64,000 bases of DNA from CAZCSY01 sp964501505 (GTDB lineage Bacteria; Omnitrophota; Gorgyraeia; Velamenicoccales; Velamenicoccaceae): contig CAZCSY010000001.1 in the NCBI GenBank assembly GCA_964501505.1, positions 11,231 to 75,230 on the forward strand, given 5' to 3'. The translations under genes were made by a program, and so were the position numbers. The notes under the pieces were generated by a model, which did not search any database, was not told the origin of the DNA, and worked only from the letters and a program-made list of their open reading frames with translations. Below are positions 1 through 7,028 of this stretch, in pieces. Numbering within the stretch: the first letter of the stretch is position 1; each line of letters begins with the position of its first letter.

Positions 1-48
1 GAAAAAGACGAACAAACGGGAAGATTTTTTAGAAGGGGAGGTGTAGCG

Positions 49-363
49 ATGGCAAAGCAAAGGAAGAAGACCGCCGCATTGCCGCAGATCAAAAAGGAGA
101 TCAAAGACTTCCTCATGGACGAGGAAGGGAGGATCTCCAAAAAGGACATCGCCAAGCTGGGTCTGTCTCTGGCCGTCCTGGGATTCATGCTGCAGCCGGA
201 GATCTCTCTGGCCCAGCACCATAATAACTATACGTCCCACATCAGTAGCTTTGCGGCTACGGGCCACCTGTCAACATCCAAGCACCAAAACACGCACTAC
301 AACCACTCAAACCACGGCAACCACTCCAACCATTCCAGCCACTCCAACCACGGCAGTTATTAA
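49..363 (+). CDS. His-x-Asn/Ser repeat peptide, putative modified (RiPP-like) precursor
   Basis: This 104-residue protein starts at an ATG behind a GGGGAGG ribosome binding site. It has three parts: a charged Lys/Glu-rich N-terminus (about 1-36), one hydrophobic stretch (about 37-48) ending near an Ala-Gln boundary, and a Cys-free tail rich in His, Asn and Ser. Residues 83-103 are exactly seven consecutive triplets of the form H-x-N or H-x-S, followed by a terminal Tyr. The next gene is a radical SAM enzyme, which recalls His-Xaa-Ser (Hxs) systems where a repeat protein is encoded beside radical SAM maturases. Modification of the triplets is inferred. It could instead be an unmodified metal-binding secreted protein. 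Confidence 0.7.
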   Translation: MAKQRKKTAALPQIKKEIKDFLMDEEGRISKKDIAKLGLSLAVLGFMLQPEISLAQHHNNYTSHISSFAATGHLSTSKHQNTHYNHSNHGNHSNHSSHSNHGSY

Positions 364-455
364 TTGCTGGCGGGGTGCGTTGCGGGCGGACGTTTTTGTT
401 AAGCCGGAAGAGAGGTAGGCTGTGCATGAGTTTGACTTTTTGACCTCCTTTTTTT

Positions 456-1343
456 ATGAATCGGCGTCTCGATCTGAAGGTCACCTACCAGTGCAATAAC
501 TTCTGTCGTCTCTGCGTGCAGGGCAACAAGCGCCGGCGCTTCCCCCGTCCCCCCCGCCTCGCCTATCTTAAAAAAATAATGGAGACCAAGCGCGCCACGT
601 GCCGCGAGGTCATCTTCACCGGCGGGGAGCCGACGATCCGTCCGGATATCTTTGAGCTCATCGCATGTGCGAAGGGACTCGGGTATGAGGTTCAGATCCA
701 GACGAACGGCCGCATGTTCGCCTACAGGGATTTCGCGAAGAAGGTCGTCCGTATGGGCGTCGATTCGTTCGGCGTCTCCCTGCACGGCGCCGACGCCAAG
801 ACCCAGGATTTTCTGACACGCGTCCGGGGGAGCTTTAAACAGGTGACGCACGGCATCGCCAACCTTCTGGCCCTGAGGGCGGTCCTCTCCACGAACACCG
901 TCATCAACAAATACAACTACCGTCAGCTCTTGAAGCTGGTGGACGTGCTTCATGATCTGGGTGTCGCGCAGTTCCAGCTCTCGTACCCCCACATCCTCGG
1001 CGAGGCGCGGCGCAACCGCAAGACGCTCGTCCTCAAAAAGTCCACCGTGGTCCCCTATATCCTGAAAGCCATCGAGAGGGGATTCGCGTACAACATGGTT
1101 CCCAAGGTCGAGGCTATCCCGGCGTGCCTCCTGGGTCCCTACAAAGACTGCTTGACCGACTGTGAAGTCCCGCATACCTGGGTGTGGGAGATGGCGGGGG
1201 CCAGGGATTTTACCGCTTGGTGCAAGGCAAAGGGAAAGGCGCATGGAGAGGTGTGCCGTTCCTGTCGGCTGGCGGGCGTCTGCGAGGGCCCATGGTGCGA
1301 GTACGTCACCCATTACGGCTGGGATGAGTTCCGCGCCCAGTAA
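456..1343 (+). CDS. Radical SAM enzyme, putative maturase of the H-x-N/S peptide
   Basis: The 295-residue protein has the radical SAM CxxxCxxC motif at Cys13, Cys17 and Cys20, followed by a GGEPT motif typical of SAM binding (near residue 55). The C-terminal third is rich in cysteines (a CLLG...CLTDC stretch and a final C-x2-C-x5-C-x4-C run), suggesting an auxiliary iron-sulfur cluster like those of SPASM/twitch maturases. It lies 92 bp after the repeat peptide and 11 bp before a cysteine-rich protein, so it probably shares their operon. No good Shine-Dalgarno sequence precedes the ATG. The substrate is inferred from gene order only; family membership is certain. Confidence 0.8.
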   Translation: MNRRLDLKVTYQCNNFCRLCVQGNKRRRFPRPPRLAYLKKIMETKRATCREVIFTGGEPTIRPDIFELIACAKGLGYEVQIQTNGRMFAYRDFAKKVVRMGVDSFGVSLHGADAKTQDFLTRVRGSFKQVTHGIANLLALRAVLSTNTVINKYNYRQLLKLVDVLHDLGVAQFQLSYPHILGEARRNRKTLVLKKSTVVPYILKAIERGFAYNMVPKVEAIPACLLGPYKDCLTDCEVPHTWVWEMAGARDFTAWCKAKGKAHGEVCRSCRLAGVCEGPWCEYVTHYGWDEFRAQ

Positions 1344-1354
1344 ACGGTCTTTTC

Positions 1355-2326
1355 GTGTTTGAGACATTCACCCCCAAACAATTCTGCAGGGAGTTTGTTA
1401 CCTCTCGAGGGAACAGCCTTCAACTGTCTTCCTTCATGGCGGTGGTCAAGGGGCTCAAGCCCTGTCTGGATGACTGGGTGGCGTGCCGGAACTTTTCCGA
1501 TTTCCAAAAGGCATGCCGGCGCTACGGTCTTTTCTGTGAAACGGATACGGTCTTCCGCGTCGTCTCCCCGCGGCGCATCGGCGTCCGGATCATCGGCGCC
1601 GAAAACCTGACGACGACGCATGCCTACGGCCGGCCGTGGTCGCCGGGACTGCGGGAGGGGATGATCCACGTCTTTGTCTCGAGGTCCAAAAAGGACCTGC
1701 GGGCCTGCTGGCAGGAGGGCTGGTACCCTTTGATCATCAAGGGGCGGGTGGTCGACAAGCCCCTCATCGATGTCTATCGTTTCGGTCCCACCTTGGGCTA
1801 CCCCGGCTGCTGCTGTGATTTTTTCCGTCAGCGCAACAACTGGTCGCTCTACAACTTTTTGTACGAGGTCTACAAGAACAGCGGGCCGGGGCCGTATCCG
1901 TTTCTGTGCAACGCGCTGACGCGCTACGAGACCTATTCCTATGTCTCCCACATGCCCTGTTCGTTTTCCTGCGGCCGCACGCGCGCCCTGGCCGAGCGGA
2001 TCCGGTCCGCTATCCTCGAGGAGGAGCCCGCCTTCGTCCGGGCCGTCGACCGGCACCTGAGGCTGCCTTTCCTGGTCTTCCGCGAGTGCCGGCTCTACGC
2101 CTTTGACGGGACGTTGCGCGGCAACCGGCTGGATTACCGCAGGGTCTTCTTCGCGGGGCACCAGGCCGATGAGGCGACACACGAAAAGGACCTCAAGAGG
2201 GGCGACAGTCTTTATGTGGAGAAGGACACGGTCGTTATCCTTAAAAAGGGCCGGCTGGTCAAAAAGATCGTCTGGCACAAGGAGCGGCGCGCCCTCGGCC
2301 GTCCCTTCTTGATAGGATTTGCGTGA
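1355..2326 (+). CDS. Cysteine-rich protein of unknown function (DUF483-like)
   Basis: The 323-residue product begins at a GTG 11 bp after the radical SAM gene and ends in a TGATG overlap with the next one. It has no signal peptide or membrane segment. Its most distinctive elements are a GYPGCCCDFF motif near residue 150 and a HMPCSFSCGRT motif near residue 198, which together look like a Cys-based metal or cluster site. The pair resembles, from memory, DUF483-type proteins, but I cannot confirm this. Its place between a radical SAM enzyme and a TPR-like protein suggests a role in the same modification pathway, perhaps as an electron or metal partner. Confidence 0.5.
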   Translation: MFETFTPKQFCREFVTSRGNSLQLSSFMAVVKGLKPCLDDWVACRNFSDFQKACRRYGLFCETDTVFRVVSPRRIGVRIIGAENLTTTHAYGRPWSPGLREGMIHVFVSRSKKDLRACWQEGWYPLIIKGRVVDKPLIDVYRFGPTLGYPGCCCDFFRQRNNWSLYNFLYEVYKNSGPGPYPFLCNALTRYETYSYVSHMPCSFSCGRTRALAERIRSAILEEEPAFVRAVDRHLRLPFLVFRECRLYAFDGTLRGNRLDYRRVFFAGHQADEATHEKDLKRGDSLYVEKDTVVILKKGRLVKKIVWHKERRALGRPFLIGFA

Positions 2327-2832
2327 TGCCCATGGCCGAAGAGAAGCGCAACATGAGATATTTCCTGCAGGGTTTGATGCGGCAAGGGGCGTCCTGGCAT
2401 GAGACGAACGCGCTGGATGATTACACGAAGCGCAAGGACCTGTGTTTTGATTTTTTGATACGCCTGTATTTTCGTGACGCAAAGGAGTTTAGCCTCCTCA
2501 GGCGGCACCTCCCCGTCCTTCTGAAAAGAAACCGGGGAGAGGAGTGGGTCCTGGCCTGCGCGGGCTACGTCGCTTACCTCGGGCAGGACTACGAGGCGGC
2601 CTGCCGGTGGTTTCTGAAGGCCATCGAGGCGAACCCCGTCAACCTGGACAACTGGATGGACCTGGCCTTCGCCCTGCGCCATGCCGGCGACGCGGAGACG
2701 TCCACCGGCATCCTTTTTAACTTTGATTATGTGTTGTATTATGCCCGCACGTTCGGTCTTCCCGGCAGGGGCCTCGCCGGCCTCAGCGCCTTCGTGCGCA
2801 AGATCGTACGCGCCAGTGAAAAAAAGAGATGA
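2326..2832 (+). CDS. TPR-like helical protein
   Basis: The 168-residue protein is mostly alpha-helical by composition. One stretch (around residues 85-115, YEAACRWFLKAIEANPVNLD followed by a second helix) reads as a single tetratricopeptide repeat. The ATG overlaps the upstream stop as TGATG, and its own stop overlaps the next start as ATGA, so it is translationally coupled on both sides. A GTG three bases upstream is a possible alternative start. In this cassette it may act as an adaptor for the peptide or the maturase. No specific function can be assigned. Confidence 0.55.
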   Translation: MPMAEEKRNMRYFLQGLMRQGASWHETNALDDYTKRKDLCFDFLIRLYFRDAKEFSLLRRHLPVLLKRNRGEEWVLACAGYVAYLGQDYEAACRWFLKAIEANPVNLDNWMDLAFALRHAGDAETSTGILFNFDYVLYYARTFGLPGRGLAGLSAFVRKIVRASEKKR

Positions 2833-3797
2833 ACACCGTTCTCCTTTTGCTGCCGGCTATCTTTATCGTCGGAGTCGCCACCTCCCGGTCCGACGCCGCG
2901 GTCTACAGGATTCGCAACAAGTGGATCGCCGTGGGACTCTCTTATGCGGCGGTGGCGTATCTGGCGGCCTGGGCCTTTTATTGGCAGGGTGGGACGGCCA
3001 GCCGCGCGGCCATACCGCTCATCTGGAACTTTGAGCGTTGGTGCGTGAACTTTGCCGTTAGCCTCGCCCTCGCGTTCGTGTTGTGGCGCCGGCGCCTGTG
3101 GGGCGGCGGGGATGCGAAGCTCTTCGTCTGCTACGCGGCGCTGACGCCGCTCGCGGTTTATCCCGTCGTCTTTTTCGATTATTACTTTGCCTCCTTCTTT
3201 CTCCTATGGTGTGTCTTTGTGCCGGCGACCCTCTGGTTTCTCCTGAGCCTGGGTTGTCGCGAACTGGTGCGGGCCTGGCGCCGGCCGGAGGTCTTATGGG
3301 CCGGGCTGCGGGACAAGGCGCGGCGCCTGACGGTTGCGGGGATATTGAAAAGTGCCGGTGAGACCGTCTGGCGTCTTGTGGTATGCGTTATCTTTTTTGC
3401 CTTTTTCCGGGACAGGGCCGCGGCGCTCCTGGGGCCGCAGATCGGCGGATCGGCCTTTGTCCAGGGTCTGGTGTTGCTCGCCGCCCTTTTGCTGCTGCGG
3501 GTGGTCACAAGGAGATTTTCGGCGTTGCTGGCGACGACGGTCCTGTTGGCAGGCCTCTTTGCCACGGACCAGGCGGCGCGGGTCCGCAGTCTCGGCACGC
3601 TGAAGACGTCGGCGCTTACCGTTTTGGTCTTCGTGTTGGTGGTTTCCCTTATTCAGCGGTTTTTTAAGTACCAGTTTGACGATAAGGACGACGAGAAGTC
3701 TTTTCTGGCCCCATGGTTTTTCGCAGGAGTCCTGGTGGTCTGGGTCCTGAAGGCCCTGCAGGGGCTGAGCTTTTTTATTCCGACGCGCGGCCTTTGA
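2829..3797 (+). CDS. A24 (type IV prepilin peptidase-like) membrane aspartic protease
   Basis: This 322-residue polytopic membrane protein carries both aspartate motifs of the A24 family. The first is in SDAAVYRIRNKW near residue 22 (the D-x5-6-IxNK motif) and the second is GGGDAK near residue 95 (the GxxDxK motif). The family normally cleaves prepilins or preflagellins at the inner membrane. Here the N-terminal catalytic core is followed by about 200 extra residues with several more hydrophobic segments and a charged loop (KYQFDDKDDEK), longer than a minimal prepilin peptidase. Coupling to the preceding gene places it in the repeat-peptide cassette. Cleavage of that peptide's leader is a hypothesis. 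Confidence 0.7.
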   Translation: MNTVLLLLPAIFIVGVATSRSDAAVYRIRNKWIAVGLSYAAVAYLAAWAFYWQGGTASRAAIPLIWNFERWCVNFAVSLALAFVLWRRRLWGGGDAKLFVCYAALTPLAVYPVVFFDYYFASFFLLWCVFVPATLWFLLSLGCRELVRAWRRPEVLWAGLRDKARRLTVAGILKSAGETVWRLVVCVIFFAFFRDRAAALLGPQIGGSAFVQGLVLLAALLLLRVVTRRFSALLATTVLLAGLFATDQAARVRSLGTLKTSALTVLVFVLVVSLIQRFFKYQFDDKDDEKSFLAPWFFAGVLVVWVLKALQGLSFFIPTRGL

Positions 3798-3821
3798 ATA
3801 ACCCGAATGTTTTCTTATAAT
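3794..3821 (+). promoter_or_regulatory. Putative sigma-70 promoter for the flavin reductase operon
   Basis: TATAAT at 3816-3821 is preceded after 16 bp by TTGAAT, a weak -35. It lies in the only gap of this stretch, about 80 bp ahead of the flavin reductase gene and just after the end of the protease cassette. Confidence 0.45.
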
Positions 3822-3899
3822 CTCGCCTTCGCTCAAGAGGCTTGAACGCGCGAGAAGAGAGAGACAGACTCGGCGGGGCGGCGACAACGGGAGGTTGCC

Positions 3900-4406
3900 A
3901 TGTCCAAAGAGTTCAAGGTTATCAAGGCCGGGGCTATCCAGGATAACCCCTTTGCGGCGATCGGCGAGGGGATGTTGATCACGGCCGGTTCGGTCCGCCG
4001 TTACAATATGATGACGGCCAGCTGGGGCGCCTGGGGTGTCCTGTGGAACCGCCACGTGTGCCTGTGTTTCGTCCGCCCTCACCGTTATACGTTTACCTTT
4101 ATGGAGGAGGCGGATTTCTTTACCCTTTCCTTTTTCGACAAGCGGTACAAGAAGGTACTGGATTTTTGCGGCAGCCGTTCCGGCCGGGATGTCGATAAGA
4201 TGAAGAAGGCGGGCCTCACGCCCGTCTCGGGAGGCAGGGGTGTGGTCTATTTTAGTGAGGCGCGGCTGGTCATCGTGGCCCGCAAGATCTATTGCCAGGA
4301 TATCGACCCCGAGAACTTCATCGACCTTCGCATCGAGGACAATTATCCCAAGAAAGACTACCATCGGATGTACGTCGGGGAGGTCGTGAGATGTCTGAAA
4401 AAGTGA
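3900..4406 (+). CDS. Flavin reductase-like FMN-binding protein
   Basis: The 168-residue protein matches the small flavin reductase/FMN-binding split-barrel family. It has an NMMTASWG segment near residue 39 (the usual nucleotide-binding beta turn), a V-x-P-x-R-Y-T-F region and a FTLSFFD strand. The start is supported by GGGAGG eight bases upstream. The family binds FMN as a dimer and passes electrons from NAD(P)H, or in some anaerobes acts as a flavoredoxin. The stop overlaps the next gene by 16 bp. The partner and exact reaction cannot be read from the sequence. Confidence 0.75.
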   Translation: MSKEFKVIKAGAIQDNPFAAIGEGMLITAGSVRRYNMMTASWGAWGVLWNRHVCLCFVRPHRYTFTFMEEADFFTLSFFDKRYKKVLDFCGSRSGRDVDKMKKAGLTPVSGGRGVVYFSEARLVIVARKIYCQDIDPENFIDLRIEDNYPKKDYHRMYVGEVVRCLKK

Positions 4407-4930
4407 GGCGCGGTTGTTTGCGCAGGTTTTGTTGTCTTTTTCTCCTCGCGACCCTTCTGGGGGCGTACCCGGCGCTTGCTCAAGAGGAAGAGAAGCTCGT
4501 GCGGCTGAGAGACGGCACCCTGCTGCGCGGCACGCTCGTCCCGAGCGCCGCGGGCGTCTTTCGTATCAAGTCGCGTGTGCTGGGGGAGGTCCTGATCGAC
4601 CCGTCAGACATCTCAAGCGTTGAGAGCCCGGTCGGCACGGACAGCGCGAACGACACGACCGGCGGCAACGACATGGCCGGGCGGATGGAGAAATTAAAAA
4701 AGGAGATCGTGAACAACCCGCAGGTCATGGCGTCGGTCGAGGAATTGGCGCAGGATGAAGAGATCGCGGCCCTCATGTCGGATGAAAAGCTACAGGCCGC
4801 CATCATGTCCCTGGACTTTGATTATTTGAGGCAGGACGAGAAGTTCCGGGCCTTTACGGCCCACGCCGGCGTCCAGGAGATCATCAGGAAGATCAGGCAT
4901 CAGGAAGAAGGAGCAGGCGATGAGCGATAA
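4391..4930 (+). CDS. Secreted protein of unknown function
   Basis: This 179-residue protein has a clear signal peptide: a basic Arg-rich start, a hydrophobic core (FCCLFLLATLLGAYP) and an ALA-QE cleavage site near residue 27. The mature part begins with a short beta-rich module (about 30-75) in which hydrophobic and charged residues alternate, ending in a DPSDISSVE turn. A Ser/Thr/Gly/Asn linker follows, then a helical C-terminal domain (about 95-179). The helical part has VASVEELAQDEEIAALMSD-like periodicity. It overlaps both neighbours, so it is cotranscribed with them. I recognise no catalytic motif. Confidence 0.6.
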   Translation: MSEKVRRGCLRRFCCLFLLATLLGAYPALAQEEEKLVRLRDGTLLRGTLVPSAAGVFRIKSRVLGEVLIDPSDISSVESPVGTDSANDTTGGNDMAGRMEKLKKEIVNNPQVMASVEELAQDEEIAALMSDEKLQAAIMSLDFDYLRQDEKFRAFTAHAGVQEIIRKIRHQEEGAGDER

Positions 4931-5174
4931 GATTAAGATCAACTTCGGCAACGAGATCGTCGAGGCGAGCCCCGTCGGGATCAACCAGGCCAGCGAGCAT
5001 TTCAACCAGTACTTTCTCGACGACGGCACGGTCCTGCGCATGAAGCTTGTGGCGACCAAGGTTTTTCGCGTCGAGGGCCGCTACGACCAGGACGGCAACC
5101 CCGTCTACTTCGTTCAGTCGACGAACGTTTTGAGCGCGGACGCCCCGAGTTCTCTCAGGCGACCCTCTCCTTAG
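4920..5174 (+). CDS. Small conserved-looking protein of unknown function
   Basis: An 84-residue cytosolic protein that begins within the 3' end of the secreted-protein gene (11-bp overlap, with GGAG upstream). It is acidic and predicted to be mostly beta-strand, with a DDGTVLRMKLVATKVFRVEGRYDQDGNPVY core. The last dozen residues are Ser/Pro-rich and look unstructured. It has no cysteines, signal or membrane segment. Codon use matches the neighbouring genes. Function is unknown. Confidence 0.55.
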   Translation: MSDKIKINFGNEIVEASPVGINQASEHFNQYFLDDGTVLRMKLVATKVFRVEGRYDQDGNPVYFVQSTNVLSADAPSSLRRPSP

Positions 5175-5312
5175 AGTTTTTCACGACCGCGGGGCGTGTC
5201 CGGAAAGCGCTTTCCCAAAAAGCGGCGGGGCGCCTTGTCGCGGGCCGATTCTTGAGTAAACTCTGCTTTGAAAGGAGCGAATGCGAGAGAGTCGCATCCA
5301 AACTAAATCCTG

Positions 5313-5342
5313 GGGTCGGCAGCGATGCCGACCCTCTTTTTT
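5313..5342 (+). terminator. Rho-independent terminator
   Basis: GGGTCGGC (5313-5320) and GCCGACCC (5327-5334) form a perfect 8-bp stem with a 6-nt loop, followed by a T-rich tract. A second short hairpin (ATGCGA...TCGCAT, 5281-5297) sits just upstream. Together they close the operon that ends at 5174. The 5252-5515 reading frame across this region has no gene-like features. Confidence 0.75.
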
Positions 5343-5356
5343 ATCCCGTCTTCGCA

Positions 5357-5424
5357 GCATATCCCAGGTTTACCCCGGCAGAATCTTGGCAATGGCCGGG
5401 GTTGACCCCGGCAACGTCTTTTCT
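5357..5424 (-). repeat. Dispersed palindromic repeat, copy related to 26151-26250
   Basis: Read on the minus strand this copy shares CCCCGGCCAT, then a divergent 7-10 nt, then TTCTGCCGGGGTAAACC with the repeat at 26200-26240. It also shares a TATCCCG-Y-CTTCGCAG end (plus strand). CCCCGGC and GCCGGGG arms can pair as a hairpin. It is intergenic and non-coding. Confidence 0.6.
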
Positions 5425-5553
5425 AGCGCGCCCGTTTCGTAAAGACCTCTTTGGGCGCATCGTGTTTTTGAAGTGTGCGTTTGAGGCGTGCGGGACAAGG
5501 AGGCTGAGTCTTTAAAAAAAGGGGCTTTCGATGTATAATGAGGCACGGTAAGA

Positions 5554-5703
5554 GCGCTGGCGCGACGAATAAGGAGCGCCGTTAAGCGCGGCCGCCGAGA
5601 AGGTGAGGCGGCCCAGATGCAGGTGTTTTTCCTCTTAACGCTGGCGCGACGAATAAGGAGCGCCGTTGAGCGCGCCCCGCCAAGAAGTCTGGCGGGGCCA
5701 GGG
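5554..5703 (+). repeat. Two tandem structured repeat units (84-nt period) with covarying hairpins
   Basis: Two units start at 5555 and 5639. Each begins with a near-identical 36-nt block containing GGCGC...GCGCC arms, followed by a second hairpin. In unit 1 the second stem is GGCCGCC/GGCGGCC; in unit 2 it is CCCCGCC/GGCGGGG. Stem bases differ while pairing is kept, which points to selection on structure. The array fills the 5520-5750 gap ahead of the tRNA-binding protein gene. Confidence 0.7.
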
Positions 5704-5752
5704 ACGCGCAAGCGGCACCGCGGCATCTCGGGAGTCGAGAAAAAGGAGAGGC

Positions 5753-6091
5753 ATGGAAGGCGAAGAGGCGACTGTTTCCTATGAAGAGTTTCGCAAGATC
5801 ATCCTGAAGGTAGCGACGATCAGGGAGGTCAAGGCGCACCCGAAGGCGGACAGGCTCTGGGTGTTGACGATCGACACGGGCAGCGCAACGCGGACGATCG
5901 TGGCCGGCATTAAGGCCTTTTACGCGCCCGAGCAGCTGGCGGGAAGGCAGGTCATCCTGGTGGATAATCTGGCGCCGGCAGATATCCGCGGAGTGAGGAG
6001 TCAAGGGATGCTTCTGGCCGCAAGCGATGAGGCCGGGATCGCGATCCTCTCGCCGGACCGTCACGTGCAGGAAGGCAGTCTCGTGAAATGA
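5753..6091 (+). CDS. tRNA-binding (MetRS C-terminal / Trbp111-like) domain protein
   Basis: This 112-residue protein corresponds to the OB-fold tRNA-binding domain found at the C-terminus of methionyl-tRNA synthetase and in free Trbp111/CsaA proteins. The diagnostic elements are VATIREVKAHPKADRLWVLTIDTG (about 21-44), the L-x-G-R-x-V-I-L-V-D-N-L strand and the IRGVRSQGMLLAA motif (about 80-92). The ATG at 5753 follows AAAGGAGAG; an in-frame upstream extension would run through the repeat array and is unlikely. No synthetase catalytic domain is attached, so it is a stand-alone tRNA-binding protein or a detached MetRS beta subunit. It overlaps the next gene by an ATGA. Confidence 0.85.
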   Translation: MEGEEATVSYEEFRKIILKVATIREVKAHPKADRLWVLTIDTGSATRTIVAGIKAFYAPEQLAGRQVILVDNLAPADIRGVRSQGMLLAASDEAGIAILSPDRHVQEGSLVK

Positions 6092-6510
6092 AAATCGTGA
6101 CCGAATCGTTGGAGTATGCGACGCAGGGGTTCTGCGACATCATCGACATCACGGACGACGTCGCTTCGGTCGTGGGCACGTCGAAGCTCAAGGAGGGCAG
6201 CGTCCTGATCTTTGTCGTCGGCTCGACCGCGGCCCTGACGACGGTCGAGTATGAGCCGGCCCTTCTGGACGATGTCAAAAACTTCTTCGAGAAGATCCTT
6301 CCCCGGCGCGCGACCTACGCGCACGACGCGACATGGGGCGATGCCAACGGATTTTCACATCTGCGGGCGACGCTGATCAAGCCGTCGCTAACGGTGCCCT
6401 TCACGAAAGGGGCGATGACCCTGGGCCGGTGGCAGCAGATCGCGTTGATCGACTTTGATAACAACCGGCGCCAGCGCCGGGTGGTGGTTCAGCTGCAGGG
6501 GGAAGAGTAG
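6088..6510 (+). CDS. yjbQ: YjbQ/UPF0047 family protein
   Basis: At 140 residues this is a full-length member of the YjbQ (UPF0047) family. It shows the GTSKLKEGSVLIFVVGSTAALT region (about 31-52), in which the family usually has HTSA, the signature HDATWGD-NGFSHLRATL (about 79-96), and the closing LGRWQQIALIDFD-N-RRQRRVVVQ block. Family members form trimers, and some have weak thiamine-phosphate-synthase-like activity. The cellular role is not established. Stop and next start overlap by one base (TAGTG). Confidence 0.9.
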   Translation: MKIVTESLEYATQGFCDIIDITDDVASVVGTSKLKEGSVLIFVVGSTAALTTVEYEPALLDDVKNFFEKILPRRATYAHDATWGDANGFSHLRATLIKPSLTVPFTKGAMTLGRWQQIALIDFDNNRRQRRVVVQLQGEE

Positions 6511-7028
6511 TGCAGCTCAAGCGGTTCGTGCCCAGCGAGGTGTGTCTGGCCTGCAGCGGCTGCTGCCGTTTTGCCGAGGCCCAGAGTCCGTGGGCGGCTT
6601 TTTTTCTGTACGATGAGATTCGGCGCCTGACACAGGAGAATCTCGTTCCCAGTTGTCTCTTCGTCTCCCCCGACGCCTCGACCGGCCGCGGGGCGTGGAT
6701 CCATTTGGTAGAAAAGGAGGGACGGTTTTTATGTCCGTGTCTTGACACCGACCGCCACACGTGCCGCATCTACTCGTATCGGCCTTTTGACTGCCGCTTA
6801 TATCCGTTTCTCTTGGTCTGGGAGGATAACAAGATCTTTCTCGCCGTCGACGAAAAGTGTCCTTACACCCAGAAGCAGGGCGCCTCGGCGGCCTTCACCG
6901 AGCACGTCGCGTATCTGACGCAGCTTTTCTCGGGTTCGCAAGGCGCTCTTTTTCTACGCACGCACCCTGATATCGTCCAGGATTATCCGTCTGAATACCG
7001 TGTCCTCCACGTCCTGCCGGAGGCGTAA
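6510..7028 (+). CDS. YkgJ family cysteine cluster protein
   Basis: The 172-residue protein has the CxxCxxCC signature of YkgJ/CxxCxxCC family proteins (CLACSGCC, about residues 12-19). It also has the second half of the site, CPCLDTDRHTCRIYSYRPFDCRLYPF (about 72-97). These cysteines are thought to bind zinc or an iron-sulfur cluster. Translation starts at a GTG that overlaps the stop of the YjbQ gene. The function of this family is not known. Confidence 0.85.
   Translation: MQLKRFVPSEVCLACSGCCRFAEAQSPWAAFFLYDEIRRLTQENLVPSCLFVSPDASTGRGAWIHLVEKEGRFLCPCLDTDRHTCRIYSYRPFDCRLYPFLLVWEDNKIFLAVDEKCPYTQKQGASAAFTEHVAYLTQLFSGSQGALFLRTHPDIVQDYPSEYRVLHVLPEA

Noticed and set aside
399..1367. A 322-codon minus-strand frame opposite the radical SAM gene
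   Set aside because: The + strand frame has the CxxxCxxC motif and operon context; the minus frame is a GC-rich shadow without family features.
5252..5515. An 87-codon + strand frame in the gap before the tRNA-binding gene
   Set aside because: It runs through a terminator hairpin and a dispersed repeat, has no ribosome binding site and no protein-like pattern.
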